Shown one piece after another: positions 6,002 through 7,564 of a DNA stretch of 7,564 nt; position 1 is the stretch's first letter; each line of letters starts with the position of its first letter. The notes beneath the pieces were generated by a model. The model had not been told where the DNA came from, made no database searches, and was given only the letters and a program-made list of their open reading frames with translations. The position numbers were made by a program, and so were the translations under genes. The stretch lies in assembly GCA_946480525.1 (NCBI GenBank), contig CAMLLA010000203.1:1-7564 (forward strand), read 5' to 3'. Origin of the DNA: an uncultured Asticcacaulis sp. (GTDB lineage Bacteria; Pseudomonadota; Alphaproteobacteria; Caulobacterales; Caulobacteraceae).

Positions 6002-6017
6002 CATAATAAATATTATG
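6002..6017. repeat. AT-rich palindrome after the response regulator gene
   Basis: CATAATA-AA-TATTATG is a perfect inverted repeat with seven-base arms, in the 230-base gap before the small membrane-protein gene. It includes CATAAT, which could serve as a -10 box with TTGCGA (5977-5982), although the 19-base spacing is long. It could be an operator. The rest of 5964-6193 holds a weak hairpin (CCCGT 6065-6069 with ACGGG 6077-6081) and no convincing gene. Confidence 0.35.
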
Positions 6018-6180
6018 GGAAATAAAATGGCCGCTGTGGCGGATTTCACACGAATATCCGTAATCCCGTCCATCTTACGGGTTCCTTACAAGGCTGCCAA
6101 AGCTATCGAACTTAAGACTTATGAGCGCCGCGATACCGTCGAGCGTAATAGCCGCTTGATCGGCGATCACGAGTTTGTTC

Positions 6181-6185
6181 AAGGA
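6181..6185 (+). promoter_or_regulatory. Ribosome binding site of the small membrane protein gene
   Basis: AAGGA lies eight bases before the ATG at 6194. It is the main evidence that this short frame, rather than the overlapping frame from 6015, is translated. Confidence 0.65.
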
Positions 6186-6193
6186 ATTGCGTC

Positions 6194-6454
6194 ATGGCCT
6201 CAACGACTGCTGCCATCTTTAAACCCTCGACCGACGGCTTCGGCCATCTCACGCTGCACGCGACCATTCTTGGTGACGGCGTCCTGTCGCAGGAAGATCG
6301 CAAGGCACAGATTAACGGCTTGAGTCTGCTGGCCTTTATCCTCGTGCTGATCGCCGCCATTCTGGCTCTGTATACGATCGACAAAACTGCGTTCGCGCAC
6401 CACGATCAGCCGGCTGCCACGACCTATGCCAGCATTCCTGTCGATACAGACTGA
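6194..6454 (+). CDS. Small single-helix membrane protein, function unknown
   Basis: I do not recognise a family for these 86 residues. The N-terminal half (1-42) is soluble, with FKPSTDGFGHLTLHATILGD followed by an acidic and basic stretch (SQEDRKAQ). One clear transmembrane helix covers about 43-62 (GLSLLAFILVLIAAILALYT). It is followed by a short tail with Lys, His-His and Thr/Ala residues, ending in VDTD. There is no signal peptidase site pattern, so a helix anchored in the inner membrane is likely; the orientation is unclear. A good ribosome binding site and normal codon use support a real gene. It stands alone, 230 bases after the response regulator and convergent with the metallo-hydrolase 48 bases downstream. 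Control by the upstream two-component pair is possible but unproven. Confidence 0.7.
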   Translation: MASTTAAIFKPSTDGFGHLTLHATILGDGVLSQEDRKAQINGLSLLAFILVLIAAILALYTIDKTAFAHHDQPAATTYASIPVDTD

Positions 6455-6502
6455 ACCTGACGTCCGCCCTGTTAACCTTTGGCCGGGTCTGGCAGTTAAG
6501 AA

Positions 6503-7315
6503 TTACAGTGCCACTTCGAACGTTAACTGATCAAAGGCCGGCTCGACATTGGCGGGTAAAATGGCCTTCAGTGCCTCATAGTCCAGATCCTGATGCAGGT
6601 TGGTCAGAATTGCGTGCTCAGGCCTGACACGGGCGATCCATTCAAGGCTTTTTTCCAGGTGCGAATGCGTCGGATGTGGCGTGAAGCGCAAGGCATCGAC
6701 GATCCATAGTTTCAGGCCCAACAAGGCTTCAAAACTTTCTTCCGGAATATCCGAGACATCGCTGCTATAGGCAATGTCGCCCAGGCGGTATCCGACACTG
6801 CGAATGGGACCGTGGATCTGGTCAAAGGTCAGAACGGGGATGCTACCCCCCTCTCCCGCTATGTCCCACCGCGTCCCGTGTGCTGGAATAATGTGGTCTT
6901 TGTATACCGGCGGATAGCCTTGATTTCCACGAAAAACATAATTAAATCTGGATATTAAGGTGTCGTGCGTCGCCTCATCCATGTATCCGTCGATAGGCGT
7001 GTCACGATGGAATATGAAGGCGCGCAGGTCGTCTATGCCGTGCGTCTGGTCGGCATGGTCGTGGGTCCATAATACGGAATCGACCTTCGGCACACCGGCG
7101 GCGATCACCTGGTGGCGCAGGTCCGGTGATGTGTCGATTATGACGCTGGTCAGCTTTTCCGGCTCGCTGTTGCGATAGGCCGACACCCAGGCCGAGCAGC
7201 GGCTGCGGCGATTTTTGGGGTTTTGCGGATCACAGGCGCCCCAATAGCCGTCGACCCGCGGCACGCCGGTCGAGCAACCCGAGCCCAGGATTGTGACACG
7301 CAGCGTCCGGCTCAT
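6503..7315 (-). CDS. PhnP-like metallo-beta-lactamase-fold hydrolase
   Basis: This 270-residue cytosolic metal-dependent hydrolase starts with RVTILGSGCSTGVPR (6-20), the entry strand of PhnP-type proteins. It has the metal motif THDHADQTHGIDDLR (84-98: H85, H87, D89), SSDVSDIPE with bridging D186, HPTHSHLEKS (H214, H217, H219) and TNLHQD (H241). The CDPQNPKNRRSRCS segment (28-41) with its cysteines resembles the extra metal or structural loop of this group. PhnP itself is a phosphoribosyl cyclic phosphodiesterase; this homologue is better treated as a phosphodiesterase of unknown substrate. The residue after D89 is Gln, where many members have His. Its ATG overlaps the stop of the TatD gene by four bases, so it is the downstream gene of that operon. 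Confidence 0.88.
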   Translation of the reverse strand: MSRTLRVTILGSGCSTGVPRVDGYWGACDPQNPKNRRSRCSAWVSAYRNSEPEKLTSVIIDTSPDLRHQVIAAGVPKVDSVLWTHDHADQTHGIDDLRAFIFHRDTPIDGYMDEATHDTLISRFNYVFRGNQGYPPVYKDHIIPAHGTRWDIAGEGGSIPVLTFDQIHGPIRSVGYRLGDIAYSSDVSDIPEESFEALLGLKLWIVDALRFTPHPTHSHLEKSLEWIARVRPEHAILTNLHQDLDYEALKAILPANVEPAFDQLTFEVAL

Positions 7316-7564
7316 GCGGTATAAGCCTCCGGTCGGGGTATGCGATCGAACAGCTTGAAAAAGGCGTCATGGGTGGTTTGGCGCGTGTAATCACGGCCCC
7401 AGCCTCTGATCTCTGCGAGTTTGTCATAAACGTGCGGCACGAAAGCCGGCTCATTACGCCGGCCGCGCATCGGGATCGGCGCCAGGTACGGGCAATCGGT
7501 TTCGACGATGATCTTGTCGGCCGGCATGTCCTTGATGATGTCGCGTACATCCTGGGCTGCCTTG
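7312..7564 (-). CDS. TatD-family metal-dependent hydrolase, C-terminal fragment
   Basis: The last 83 residues are present; the gene enters from the right edge. The visible sequence reads KAAQDVRDIIKDMPADKII, then VETDCPYLAPIPMRGRRNEP. The ETDCPYLAP motif carries the metal-binding Asp of TatD (YcfH-like) deoxyribonucleases and related hydrolases. RRNEPAFVPHV and the TRQTTHDAFFKLF helix complete the family C-terminus. It ends TGA at 7314-7312, overlapping the next ATG by four bases (ATGA). TatD proteins are TIM-barrel enzymes reported to act as 3'-5' nucleases in DNA repair; no more specific role can be read from a fragment. The promoter lies outside the window. Confidence 0.92.
   Translation of the reverse strand, partial: KAAQDVRDIIKDMPADKIIVETDCPYLAPIPMRGRRNEPAFVPHVYDKLAEIRGWGRDYTRQTTHDAFFKLFDRIPRPEAYTA

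Noticed and set aside
6015..6323. A 102-codon open frame across the gap after the response regulator
   Set aside because: It lacks a good ribosome binding site, overlaps the better-supported small gene in another frame, and its later part is Arg/Ser-rich like an out-of-frame reading.
6455..6502. Terminator between the small membrane protein gene and the metallo-hydrolase
   Set aside because: Only weak, imperfect pairing (TTAAC with GTTAA, GGCC with GGC) is present, without a T-run, so no terminator is called.

Overview
The window looks like a chromosomal segment of an alphaproteobacterium, most likely of the Caulobacterales type. This rests on the moderately high GC, the style of the encoded proteins, and the linked TatD hydrolase and PhnP-like metallo-hydrolase at the right end. 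The assignment is by recognition of protein families, not by any search. I see no rRNA, tRNA, CRISPR array, insertion sequence or phage gene.

Left part (1-1622). On the minus strand lies a two-gene unit: a DUF2975 four-helix membrane protein (84-689), then the start of a small Cro/C1-type helix-turn-helix regulator (cut off at base 1), coupled by a one-base TGATG overlap. Its upstream region (712-784) holds a near-consensus sigma-70 promoter embedded in repeats of the TATCGATAAACGATAA type, which look like the operator of the small regulator. On the plus strand an AraC-family regulator (906-1580) faces away from that unit. It converges on an epoxide-hydrolase-like enzyme, with a GC-rich hairpin between the two stop codons.

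Middle part (1623-5963). The epoxide-hydrolase-family protein (minus, 1623-2741) keeps the nucleophilic Asp and the catalytic His, but it seems to depart from the family at the charge-relay acid and at one lid tyrosine. A 334-base gap with two inverted repeats follows. A tight plus-strand unit comes next: a beta-lactamase-family serine hydrolase, a DesK-like sensor histidine kinase overlapping it by 14 bases, and a NarL/DesR-type response regulator overlapping the kinase by 4 bases. The serine hydrolase appears to carry a one-base deletion that separates its N-terminal signal anchor (frame starting at 3076) from its catalytic body (frame starting at 3156). One extra C in the CCC at 3175-3177 would give a continuous protein of 400 residues. 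A palindrome, TGACA-TG-TGTCA, just upstream is a candidate binding site for the cognate regulator.

Right part (5964-7564). A gap of 230 bases with an AT-rich palindrome leads to a small single-helix membrane protein of unknown function (6194-6454, strong ribosome binding site). On the minus strand are a PhnP-like metallo-beta-lactamase-fold hydrolase (6503-7315) and, overlapping it by 4 bases, the C-terminal part of a TatD-family metal-dependent hydrolase that continues beyond the window.

The most promising items are the frameshifted serine hydrolase inside a kinase/regulator operon with its own candidate operator, the repeat-bracketed promoter of the DUF2975/HTH unit, and the atypical active site of the epoxide hydrolase homologue. 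None of these by itself proves a new system.
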